This document shows positions 50,498 to 64,000 of a stretch of DNA of 64,000 nt, piece after piece (positions within the stretch are counted from its first letter, which is position 1; each line of letters opens with the position of its first letter). The DNA is from Tilletiaria anomala UBC 951 (lineage: Eukaryota > Basidiomycota > Exobasidiomycetes > Georgefischeriales > Tilletiariaceae). A program made the position numbers and the translations under genes. The stretch covers positions 124,001 through 188,000 of the forward strand of contig NW_013547021.1 of the NCBI RefSeq assembly GCF_000711695.1. The letters run 5' to 3'. Under the pieces are notes generated by a model. The model did no database searches and was not told where the DNA came from. It saw only the letters and a program-made list of their open reading frames with translations.

Positions 50498-51339
50498 TCA
50501 GTCGTAATCCTCGTCTTCATCCAAGCTTCGTTTGAGCCCTCTGGGCTCAGCATTTGCTGTAGAGGATGCCGCGTCTCCCCCATTTCCATTGGCAGCAGAC
50601 GCGGACGCAGCGAGGGGATTTGCGCCATTGCTTCCTGCGCCATGGCTCTCCTCTTCATCGTCGTAATCATCATCCTCATCCAAGTCTCTCCCATGGCTCG
50701 CTGCTCCAGCAGGATTCGAACGTGGTGGCGCAGCTTCAGACTTGATTGGGTCGTCTTCCGACTCGTCTCCCAGCACTTCCGGCGGTGGAGCATTCGGAAG
50801 AATGTTGAAATTTATGTTGGTAAGTCGGTGCTGTCGTGGAGGTAACCGCACTCCGTGGCTATCCGAAATGGGTGGCAGAGGCATAGTATTCAACGAAGTT
50901 GCAAGGGAAAGGAGCATCTTCAATACGAACCCAGGGTTGGAAATTTTTCAGCCTCCTGCGTAACAACCGATCCATGTGCCACCAATGCTCACTTCTTTTG
51001 ATGGAGGCTGGGTAAAGCTGTAGTTGACACGACTCTGGACGGCTAGCTGTAGGTCGTCAAGGGATACGCTTGTTGGGATACCTTTTGCAGCGGATGATGC
51101 GTGGTCGGCGTACATGATGGCGTCCTGCAAGACATCATAGGTGTATCCTTGGGAACGCGAGCGGTAATGTGTTAGTTTTCGTGACTCAATAATGAAAGAC
51201 GTCGAGTAAGGAACTTACTGTGAGCAAAGTCAAGGAGCTGAATCAGGGCAGAGGGCTCGTAGTCCTGGATGCCCATGGAACTGGCAATCAATGCCATCAA
51301 CCTCGCATCGCGAGGAATGTGTTGCTGTGTCATGCTCAT
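50498..51339 (-). CDS. TAF9: TFIID/SAGA subunit TAF9
   Basis: TAF9 is a histone-fold subunit shared by TFIID and SAGA that pairs with TAF6. The exons are 51219-51339, 50993-51147 and 50498-50917, giving 231 residues. The start MSMTQQHIPRDARLMALIAS opens directly on the histone fold. The fold continues with DYEPSALIQLLDFAHRYTYD, SLDDLQLAVQSRVNYSFTQP and, after the second intron, MPLPPISDSHGVRLPPRQHR with LTNINFNIL. The last about 85 residues form an acidic tail of Asp/Glu and Ala (LDEDDDYDDEEES and a similar final LDEDEDYD). The first exon is short and easily missed. It converges with GCV2 (239 bp apart). Confidence 0.93.
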
Positions 51340-51878
51340 GGCATGGAAATCGGTGCCTGGGTCAATCCTTTGCCTCTGTCACGCTCACGATTGCCTCACG
51401 CCAATCGTTGGCAACAGGAACCGGTATGCAGTCTGCACATATACTTGATAGTTGGTAGCTTGGACGTGGTCTTTGGTGGTGAAGCACACGAGGGTATGCA
51501 AGTCATCAACTCAAACTAGATGAGGTGTCCAGTGTGTTTACGTAAGTGCACTCGAATCTAGTCACCACTTCCATCTGTACTGTGTGAGTCTTAATGCTTT
51601 GACGGATATCACATGGTCACATGTAATCCCTCTCTTTCTCACCACGCATTACTCAGCCTCATATTCCAGGACTCACTCGAAGCTGTCGAGGATGCGATGC
51701 GTCTATCACAGGCTTTCCTTGTGCGACGACTTTCAACGCTGTATCGCGATGCTTGGATGGTTGCGACCGTGTTCTGATCGAATCTATGCAATGCTAATAT
51801 CGCTACATTGGGTGTATGGCTACATATTCAAGAGTGTAGGATTCGAAACTAGTGGGAAATGTGCTGCAAATACCGACT
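51340..51878. other. intergenic between TAF9 and the GMC oxidoreductase
   Basis: About 540 bp holding the TAF9 promoter and the 3' end of the upstream oxidoreductase on the same strand. Nothing coding is supported. Confidence 0.45.
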
Positions 51879-56069
<4,191 letters not shown>

Positions 56070-59000
56070 TCAGAGTTCATTCATCTCGCTGTCGATGCGC
56101 AACATTCTTGCTTCACCGCCGCCTCCAATCCCCCCTGACGGTTTGGCGCCAAAGTGGTCACGTGACAGGATACCCAGCGCACTCTGGCTCCGCGGCGGCA
56201 GTCCACCGCGATCGCCCATCGTGGTGCTCACCACCCGCTTGCGATCCTCACTGAAAACCCGTCCGGCGCCACCGGGCTTGTCGCCACTGGGTCGCATGGG
56301 TGAATCCGCAAGGCTAGCAGCCATCGACATGGACACAGGGAAAGCGCCATCACGGCGGTCTGCCGGGTACGCATGCTGTTGCTGTTGCTGCGGCTGCTGA
56401 TGCTGCGGATACGGTTGTTGCGGGTACCCATCGAGGTTGTTCTGGCTGTTCTTTCCACGCAAGAACTGTGAGGCGACATTCGATATGGTCATTGACTTGC
56501 GCGGCTCGCGTGAGGAATCCAAGCTCGATTGATCGGGGGACAGCCTCGTTGTGCCAGAAGACTTCTTGCGTCCGAACCCAAACTTGGGTATCACTCTTTT
56601 CCGCACGCTCTTGTCCTTATCCTTCTCTCCAGTCAGCCCCGATCGGGCTGCCAGAAGCTGCATCGATGACCGCGATGCCGGAACGGCTTCTGAAACAGGG
56701 GCGTCCACGTCTAGCTGTCGCACAAATTTGCCTGGAACAGCGCTTGCCGCAGCCGCTTCGGCAGTCAGATAAGTACCGACAGGGAAGCCAACAGGTGCAA
56801 ACATGCCAGGATTGTCTTCTTCCGAAGCAACACTGGCATTCTCGTCAAAGCCGTCCCCTCTGCGCTGTGGTGAGCGCGGGGGTCGACGCGGTAGCAACGG
56901 GCTGTTGACCAACGTGCTGTCTGTCCAGTTGCGAGATGAGGGCGAGGCAAGGGATGCAGGCACGCTGCCATTGCTGGGTGTGCCGGGGCTTGGACCCCGG
57001 TAGTACGATGAACCAGCCGACTGCCTGAAAGATTCCGAGCCGCTTATGCCATTATTCACCGCATGGTGGGTGCTGCCGCGGACTCCGTCCTGCGGAGGCC
57101 CAGAAGGCACTCGACTGTGTGCCACATTCCCATTTATGGGTTTAAACCCTCCATCCAGAGGGGCCATTGCCGGCGTGCTATTCATGAATGAGCCCCGACT
57201 GGATGAGATGACACTCGATCGATCATCAGGCATGCTGCCAGCATGCGCGCCGTATCCTTGCGGCGCCACCCTAGTCGTTCTACAATTCACCGAAGGTGAA
57301 AGGGGCATGATGGATCAGCTTGGTTAGTGAAGTGTACCTTGTGCCTGGGACAATCGATTATCAGACTCACGCGGAAGTAATTCGGCTCCCGTTGCCACGA
57401 GAGGACTGTCCAGTGCCAGTCTCGCCTATGAAGGAAGGCAGCTGTTGCGAGCTGCTCAACGTTCGCAAAGCGGAAGTGTTGCGAGGCTCCTTGCGCGAAG
57501 GCAATGGCGAGGATATAGCGCCAAACGGACCGGGATCCAAGCTCGCTTGACTCGCCATTCCGTTTCCGTGATTGTATATCTGGTCTGGGCCAGGTGAAGT
57601 GGCGCCGCTGGTGTTCTCACGATCCGTGAAGCTCCTCAAGGATGTCGTTGATCTGCGAGCTCTATTCATCAGACCAGCGAGGCCTGGTGGAGGTGCGAGG
57701 TCCATAGAGTCGTCCGGGCCGAGCGACCCAGCACGAACACGCGGACTTCCAGATGACGTGGAGCGCTTGCTGTTCGAATCATCCTTAACCCCTTCGCGGC
57801 CTGCATTACCGAGCTTGGAGAACAATCCTCGCAGACCCTTCTTCTTCCGCCGCACCGCCGCATCCGATAGCGAAGGATCCGGGTAACCCGCGATGTGTTC
57901 TTCTTCGTCATCGAGTTGGCGTAGGCCAGCTTCCGTGACCTGCTGTTCGGCATCGCCATCTCCAGGAAATCCATAGAAGGCGCGATTGAGCGCACCCGGC
58001 GAATCCATTCGGAGGGGTGTGCCAGGCATAAAGCCATTCTGAGCGATGCGGTGCTCCTGATGATCCTCGAAGCCAAGGTGCATGTCAATCATCGAGCCAG
58101 AGTGAGAGGGCGAGAGCACAGTGCTTGGCTCCCTCACCCGCGCGCCGAGTTTTGAGCCCGGCGGCGCCAAACTGTGAGGGCTATCGGGCACGACTGGAGA
58201 GGAGACGGCCATCGCACCGAGCACCGAGCGCAGATCTTGAGCACTTCCCGCTCTCCGATTCTGCGCGGGTATGCCACTTCTCTTCGGTAGGCTATGGTGA
58301 CCGGCACTCAGGTCCATCGCGGGCGACATGCTGAGGTCGTCTACGGGCGCGCTAGATCGAGGACCTGGCGCAGGAGGGAGACTGGAAGCAGTCATAGCCT
58401 TGGGAGCAACGGCCTCGCCGCTCGGTGCAGATGCGGCCATCTTGCGACGTGCAGCCCGCGCGTTGGCAATGTCTCGCTCCTTCTCAAGCCTGGCTTGTTC
58501 GTCTAACTCGGCATCTTGAATAATGTCTCCCGGGCGCAATGGAGCGCTTGAATTGGGGCGACCCCGTGCGTCAAGCGACGCGCGGATGACGCAGTTGTCG
58601 TATTCGTTCGGCGAGACTGTCTTTGTAACCGGGGCAGGAGGCAGAGGCCCACCTGCTCTGCTCTCCCCTCGCGTTCGTTGCTCCATTGCAATGTATTTGG
58701 CTTGCACAGCTAAGAACGCTTGCAGAGTGCGCCATCGATGCGACGAAGCAGGAATCGACTGGCAAAAATCCTGTAACGTCAGCACGAGCAGCCGAACGAA
58801 GTCCAATCGACCAGAAACTCACCATCTGCGTGTGCAGCTTCAACCTCTCGGCCGTCAAAGGGTCTCCATGCGCAATCCGCTTCACTCGGAATTTGCCACC
58901 CGCTACGAGCCTCTCTACTGCTGGCGGGTGCCACTCCTCGCCCGCAGCGAGACACGCACTCTTCTCCAGCTCCACCTTGACCTCCTCATCCTTCTCCGCG

Positions 59001-61681
59001 TGGATCGCGTCGGCAAAACCCTTGTCACTCTCGCGCTCCCACATCCCTTCGCCGACAACAGTAACGTCAATCATGTCCTCGTCGCGCATCATGCATTCCA
59101 GACAGACATCTGGGTCATTAAGGCTCTTGCGGACGCCATCCGGTCCTATCAGGCCGGACAGGAGCGCATCCGGCCGCTGTTGTAGCTCAAACGGCGGCAC
59201 GAGACTTCGCTGTGGCATCATACCCGGGTACTGTCGCTTGCCCGTTGCCGTCACTTTGGAAATGGAGACCGTTGAGGAGGGGAACGCGGGATAAGGGCCA
59301 TTCTGCTCATGGCCGAACCCTTCCGCTGTCATGTTCAGATGCCCGACGCTATGCCGTTGCTCTTTCGCGTGGAGCTTCTGCAGCTGCTGCGTCGTGACAG
59401 GACCGGAGCCATTCGATGGCGTTTGCCGATGGTTGCCCTTCTTGGACGGAGGCGCAGGCGGGGCGTCATTGGCGCCATTGACGAGCACGTTTGGGGACTG
59501 CATCGAAAAGCGCAGCGTGCCATCGCGCAGTGAATGGCCACCCCTTGCAAGAACCTCCTGCGGCGACAATGTGCCGATGGCAGACTTGGACCCCGACCTG
59601 TCGCGCCCTTTCGATTTCTTCATCCGTGCCCGCTCCCACTCTGCCCTAGCTTCGATCTCGCCGTCCGGTGGGGGGCTCGGCTCGCGCGATGGCGACTCCG
59701 AGTCTTGCGAACGCGCCGGACTGTTCTCCTGCCCGCGCACAACGGCGGGCTCAACAGATGCATAGGCCGCTGCCGAGGCGGAAGTAGAAGCGAACATGTG
59801 CTGCTGCTCGTCCGCATGCGCTACTGCTGCTGCGAGCAGAAGGTTGGTTGAGGAGCCGCGGCGCATAGCCTGGTTCTGCACCAGACCGGTTCTCAGCAGC
59901 GGTTTGCGGGCGGCCGCCGCGTCAGCGGTCGTCATCGGGCTCTCTGCAGGTGAGTCAGAAAACGTGCCAGAGCCGACGTTAGCCAATGGAGTTGCGCGGA
60001 AGTCGGCAACGGGCGAATGTTGGATGATCGGCGTGGAGCTTTCCGCCTTCAGGGGTATCGAGGTTGTGCCCGGTGGGACGGAAGACAAGACTGAATCGTG
60101 CGATAGCCCACGCTGCGCAGGCAGATGAGACACATTCGTCTGCAGCGGAGGCAGGCTCTGCGTTTGATCTGCCGTTCCGCAGCTCCCTGGGTTCGTAAGA
60201 ACCATTGGCAAAGTCATAAGAGGTACCTGCGATAATTGGGGAGAAGCGGACTTTTCGTCCTTGACTGGTGGAACTGGCAGTGCAGCCGGCACTGGTGGTG
60301 TCGCCCAATTCGTCGCCATCAGCGTTGCATTACTATCTGATGTCGGCATCAAGGCTGCTTCTAGCGCGGGCTCAGGCTCAGGCCTTTGGATCTGAGCTGC
60401 TACGAGAGGCAAAGCAGAGGGCGCAGCGCTGTTGATGGATGTGAGGGAAGGAAGCGCCGCAGCAGCAACGCCTTTTGTGATCGAGCCGGCAGGCCCTTTG
60501 CGATTTGTGATAGTTTTCTCCCGATCCAGCGCGCTCCCCTGCGCATCGTCATCAGCGCCGGGGAGCACATTTGGAAACTTGGGCTGCGCTGCAGATGTCG
60601 CGATGGTCCTGGAGCCTGGTGACACGAGCGGCTCCAACGTCGGTAACAAGTCTCCCGGGGTGATAGCTTCTGCAGGGATTTCCAGTTTGAGCGCCTCCAT
60701 GAGCGAGCTCGTGCGCGCCAGCTCTGATTGTCTCATTGATTCCGCGTTGGTCATGACGACTGTCTCCATCGCAGCTTCGTTTACGCCACTCTGCACAGTC
60801 TCGTCCTGCCGGCTCTGGATGGTGTGACCCTCCGGGAGCAAGGGCGCCAGCAGCCCGACATCTTGCGCTTTCTTTCGCAAATCGGGCAGATTCTTGTCCC
60901 GATGCGCCGCACCCGCAGCCCTTGCTGGCGGCTCAGCCGGCAATGGTTTGTCGCGCATCTCGGGAGAGATCCTTCGGGACGAAGACGACATCCAGCCGCC
61001 TGGCAGCTGCAATTCCTCTTCCGAGCTGGTGAGGTTTCCGCTTGAACTGCCGCCCGCATATGTTCGGCCGGAGGCAACGCGAGCCCCTTGTCGCGAGGCA
61101 TTAGGTGTATCCTGGAACAGCGACTCGCGCGTCTCTGCGTGGCTCGCCCGCGATGCGCTTCGCGAGCTGGTGCCGACGTAGTGACCCGAGAGCGCCGTCT
61201 GGAAGGACAAGACTGATGCACGCTTCGCGTTCAGGTTACTCCCTCCGTGGCTGCTTTCGTCATTGAGGTACTCGCTTCCGCTGAGCATGCTCATGGATGT
61301 CTCCGGCCTGTTCATATCCATTCCTGCAGAGGCATAAACATCGGCGGAGGAGCCATAGTAGACGAATGCCTCGCCGCCCTGAGGCCCAGAAGCGGCACGT
61401 TGTGCTGCTTGGACGAGGTTCGACAACGGTGCGGTTCTGTTCGGACCTTGTGCAAGGAAAGGCGAGGTGCGAGTGATACGAGAGGCCTCGGTCACGTTGA
61501 TAATTGTAGCTTGGCCAGGATTGTTGTTGGCAGAAGAGTATCGCTGGTGATATGTTGCTGGGTGGGGTGTGCCATTGCTCGCAACATGATGGGAAGTTGC
61601 TGGGATGCGGCGGCTACTTGCGTCTTGGTTCCCAGAGGACGAGGTGGCAGAAGGTATGCTAGAATGCTGAGCACTTTGCAT
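56070..61681 (-). CDS. giant intrinsically disordered protein with a small conserved-looking Cys island
   Basis: Three exons (58823-61681, 57371-58770 and 56070-57279) with introns of 52 and 91 bp give one 1822-residue protein; separate frames in this area are its exons. I do not recognise a named family. Most of the sequence is Ser/Pro/Ala-rich with Arg-x-x-Ser sites and little order. At about residues 850-945 there is a dense segment: DPDVCLECMMRDEDMIDV, then EGMWERESDKGFADAIHAEK, an acidic helix, and HPPAVERLVAGGKFRVKRIA, a run that looks folded. Across the first intron follow a helix (HRWRTLQAFLAVQAKYIAME) and KKKGLRGLFSKLGN, an amphipathic basic stretch that could bind membrane. A Gln/His-rich run lies near residue 1720. 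A cortical or signalling scaffold is possible, but that is speculation. Confidence 0.8.
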
Positions 61682-64000
61682 GGTGACTGTGCCAAGGGAA
61701 AAGAGGGGAAGTCAGGAGAGGCTGCACAAACGCAGCACTGTCGATCCAAAACAATTGCTGTACCTTGACTCGTTGAACACCTCAAGAATCTGAAGACCGA
61801 AAATCTGCCCTAGATCGAGGAATTGCCAAATGTGCCCAACGCGAGCGTGATGCAATGCAAAGCGATGCAGCACCTGCTGCTCGCGATGCCTGTCGCTCAA
61901 GCCTTCGACCCTGTCACAGTATTCGGTCTTTGTATCGTTCCACCGGAGCAAAGACGACGAGAAGAGGACTGACTGGCCGCTCCGCTGGGTGTTTCAGGGT
62001 GACGGGCGAACTGTCGCCGTATCAGGCGCATGCGAAGATGCTCAAGCTGCAGTCTCGAGTCTCGATCGGTCGAAGTGTTGTGTGTGCAAGCAGAAGAGGA
62101 GAATCGCGTGATGAGTCGATGAGGTGTGCGAACGACAGAGCCACCGGACATTCGTTCTGATGCCGCCCGCGTACGATGAGGCGTAGGCCTATAGGCTATG
62201 CACGCTGCGAGAGGCTATAGTGGTTTCGCGTGCACTGCTTTCCCTCTACCTCTGGGGCTGCCGGCTGGATCGGCCTGCGGTGAGGTGTCCAGGATAGCTG
62301 TCGCAGGTCGCGCAATGCAACGTCCGCTCCATGAAAGCCGGGGGAAGCTGTCTGACTGACCTGTATGTAAAGCGAGCCCAGCTGCTAATCCATGACTGAC
62401 AGGCCGGCGGACAGGCAGACTGATGGTGGTGATCATGATGGCGGTGGTTTGCAAGGGAACGAGAGAGTCCACAGTGTGCGGAGACGGGTGCGGGTGGGCG
62501 GCGGTGGATGACAGCACACAGCCGTGCCACTGAGCCCACCCCATGTACACACATAAGCTCTTGTTCTTCGCTGGCGAACCGCCCACCGCGTTTTTGGACA
62601 CAAGGTCCATATCAATCCAAGTCTGGACTCTATCAAACTAGTGATATACTGGCCCCCAGGCTGGCAGTACACTGATAGCCTTCGGCCTATCAGCGATCAG
62701 CATTCATTCATTTATACGAGCGCTGGGCTCCAGCTCTGGCCCTGACAAGGCTTGGACGGTGGCTAGCCTCGTGCAGGCGTGTCGAGAACCCAGATCGTTC
62801 GATGCCACAAACTCATCATCGTTCCAAGGGACCGGACAGACTCTAATATTGTTCGCACCGCAAGCTCACTCCCGCGGACAGAAACTACATTACAGTGCGC
62901 ATCACATTGGATCGCTAGCCGTCACCATGCGGCTATCGAATACAGCGGTCTCTTGAAATCGACGATTTCTCAATGTTCGAGCAATACGAACGCTGGAAGC
63001 CACCAACTGTGTGGGTACTGCGGATGTGATCAATAATTGGATTCTGATAAGCACTCAGGCCCACGACAAGTAGAAGAAAGCCTTGCCCTGTACGGCTTCA
63101 GGCTTTGAGTGATGGCATGGCCCTCTTTAGGACAAATTCCCAATACCTGCTGCCCCTGTCTCTGCGGTTTGCAACATGTAGCTCAGGTGAGGTGTGCCCC
63201 ATTTGGTAAGTTTCGCTCGCAGGCAATGAGGTCATCATTCGCAGTAACACGCAATCCAAGGCCGCACTCGGATACGCCGATGTAAGCTAGGACCTAGAAT
63301 AACAGTGCCAACGACGATCTCGAGTTAACGACGAAGGACCGATTACTGATGTGCACTGATAAGTGATGAGCGCCATCAATAAGACTGAACTTGGAGTTCG
63401 AGCGCCGGAAATGATTGACGAGGTGCTGCACGATGGTTGACGAAGACCACCTGGGTGTAGAAGCAGCTCCGTCGTCGGCGGAAGGGCCATCTCCCGCAGA
63501 CCCCACCGCTGCCGTAGCCTGCAGAGCCGCAGTGTTGGTTCTTCATTAGTAGAGTGTCTATATCCCGCGAGGGCGACTTGGCCCGCAAGTGGCGGTTCGT
63601 CCAAGGCAAGGTCTATGCACGGCTGGATTTGAACGTGCTGATATCCTGGGAGAGAGACGATGTGAGATTGACGAGAGACGTATATTACACGCATGAGGCC
63701 GACGACGGCATGAACAACCCTACTTGGGTGGTTGCAATCCCTTTGCAGTTTGTGGTTTCCAGCGGCCTGGCCTCCGTAACCGTTGACTGGTCCCCAGCAT
63801 GGGCACGGCGGGCGTGTGAGGGAGGCGCTGACTGCTTCGACTGGTGGTCTGATGAGGCGGGCTTTACAAGAGTTCCGCCGTCCAGAAGCAAGGCCCTCGA
63901 CAATGAGCTTCGCGATGGTCCTGGCTAACATTTCAACACCTCACACAACTCATCTCTTGCTCGCTCACATCCGGGAGTCGGGACCAAGTGCAAGCTGCAA
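61682..64000. other. right-edge intergenic region, no supported gene
   Basis: About 2.3 kb including the promoter of the giant disordered-protein gene. Overlapping long frames on both strands near 63290-63930 (214 residues minus, 124 residues plus) have no domains and oppose each other, so neither is called. A partial gene could begin beyond the window. Confidence 0.4.

Noticed and set aside
50705-50725. GGATTCGAAC, which looks like a reverse tRNA B-box
   Set aside because: It lies in the coding sequence of TAF9 (RSNPAG) and no cloverleaf can be drawn around it.
51838-51862. GGATTCGAAAC, another B-box-like string
   Set aside because: The flanking bases do not pair as a T-stem and no A-box lies at the right distance.
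63287-63931. Opposing long frames (214 residues minus, 124 residues plus) at the right edge
   Set aside because: They overlap on opposite strands and neither has a recognisable motif; a choice cannot be justified.

Overview
The window looks like nuclear DNA of a basidiomycete fungus, most likely Ustilaginomycotina (an inference from gene content and architecture, not a placement). Genes are compact. Introns are mostly 50-100 bp, with GTGAGT/GTAAGT donors, a CTGAC/CTAAC-type branch site and a CAG/TAG acceptor. The proteins are typically fungal: fungal-type UDP-galactopyranose mutase, a PHO80/PCL-like cyclin, Set1/COMPASS, SMG7/EST1-like and Mis12/Mtw1. Almost every gene is ordinary housekeeping. 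I rebuilt exon boundaries by hand and checked that reading frames add up.

Layout, left to right: alkaline phosphatase (-), GPN2 GTPase (+), a large coiled-coil protein (-), splicing factor SPP2/GPKOW (+), UDP-galactopyranose mutase (+), SMG7/EST1-like protein (-), kinetochore MIS12/MTW1 (-), proteasome beta-4 (+), mitochondrial Mg2+ channel MRS2 (-), adaptin-binding p34/AAGAB (+), PCL-type cyclin (-), a secreted lysozyme/transglycosylase-like protein (+), and a roadblock/LC7 dynein light chain (-). Next comes a gene-free stretch of about 7.8 kb (31.3-39.1 kb) littered with broken Ty1/copia fossils in both orientations. After it lie SET1 (-), a gene-poor gap of about 3.2 kb, glycine decarboxylase P-protein (+), TAF9 (-), a secreted GMC oxidoreductase (-) with one in-frame TGA, a gap of about 2 kb, and a 1822-residue disordered protein (-). 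The last 2.3 kb holds nothing I can support.

The genes form no operon-like or cluster-like system. Their roles are spread over transcription and chromatin (SET1, TAF9, GPN2), RNA processing (SPP2, SMG7-like), cell division and motors (MIS12, roadblock), proteostasis (PRE1), trafficking (AAGAB), mitochondria (MRS2, GCV2), the cell wall or glycocalyx (UGM) and secreted enzymes (phosphatase, GMC oxidoreductase, lysozyme-like protein). Most intergenic spacers are either short convergent 3' ends (76-240 bp) or divergent promoters of 0.5-3 kb.

I did not find a convincing undescribed biological system. The best second looks are: microexons that hold functional residues (a 23-nt exon with a zinc-ligand His in alkaline phosphatase, and an 18-nt frame-neutral exon in MIS12); a single TGA where the GMC family has Trp; a bacterial-type SLT/lysozyme-like secreted protein; two stop-free, 3n-length introns in SET1; and a small cysteine-containing island inside the giant disordered protein.
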